A stretch of 15,833 bases of DNA. It comes from Bordetella parapertussis. Lineage in GTDB: Bacteria; Pseudomonadota; Gammaproteobacteria; Burkholderiales; Burkholderiaceae_B. The notes beneath the pieces were generated by a model. The model made no database searches and was not told where the DNA came from. It worked only from the letters and a program-made list of their open reading frames with translations. Both the position numbers and the translations under genes were made by a program. The stretch spans positions 1 through 15,833 of the forward strand of contig CALQNE010000050.1 in the NCBI GenBank assembly GCA_943331855.1, read 5' to 3'. Positions 15,781-15,833 of the stretch are shown here, one piece after another. Each line of letters starts with the position of its first letter. The first letter of the stretch is position 1.

Positions 15781-15833
15781 AAAAAGCACTATGATTTCTA
15801 TTCAGTGTGGTTGAATAACTTTCTGGAATAAAA
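15781..15833. other. right-end intergenic stretch
   Basis: Only 53 AT-rich bases remain after the kinase stop. I see no terminator hairpin and no gene. TATGAT at 15790-15795 resembles a -10 box but has no properly spaced -35. Confidence 0.3.

Noticed and set aside
15764..15795. TTGCCA and TATGAT as a promoter for the next gene
   Set aside because: The spacing is 20 bases, too long for sigma-70, and no downstream gene is visible.

Overview
This is an ordinary chromosomal stretch of a betaproteobacterium. It is probably from Burkholderiales and fits Alcaligenaceae, judging from the aminotransferase-hom-thrC order, the Mth938/Bcp/PhoH cluster, the hpnCDE squalene genes and a KdkA-type LPS core kinase. 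The genus cannot be fixed from the sequence alone. Base composition looks moderate by eye (not computed), lower than in Bordetella. Coding density is very high, with 14 protein genes and no intergenic gap above about 250 bases. I see no RNA gene, insertion sequence, phage gene, CRISPR array or convincing Rho-independent terminator.

Region 1 (1-2641, minus strand) is a three-gene operon read right to left. It holds an Mth938-domain protein that starts at TTG, a Bcp/PrxQ thiol peroxidase, and a PIN-PhoH ATPase whose C-terminus is cut by the left edge. A 251-base divergent promoter region (2642-2892) separates it from region 2 (2893-7185, plus strand). Region 2 holds an AlaC-like aminotransferase, homoserine dehydrogenase, threonine synthase and a CrcB fluoride channel, with overlaps of 1 and 4 bases and a 2-base gap. 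Hom and ThrC are the first and last dedicated steps from aspartate semialdehyde to threonine; homoserine kinase (ThrB) is not here.

Region 3 (7182-10227, minus strand) is hpnC-hpnD-hpnE, the three-enzyme bacterial route from farnesyl diphosphate to squalene through presqualene diphosphate and hydroxysqualene. It implies hopanoids or another squalene product, but no squalene-hopene cyclase is in the window. The last codons of crcB and hpnE share a CTAG, so the two operons collide tail to tail with no spacer.

Region 4 (10390-15780, plus strand) has an SDR oxidoreductase (TTG start, good ribosome site), RadA, a large YbbP-like FtsX-family ABC permease with no ATPase beside it, and a KdkA/WaaP-like kinase for the LPS inner core. 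The last two are only 2 bases apart.

I did not find a clearly new biological system. The most worthwhile second looks are the shared TTGCGCTA element over both divergent -10 candidates, the overlapping convergent stop codons, the permease without its ATPase, and the Bcp protein lacking the usual resolving cysteine.
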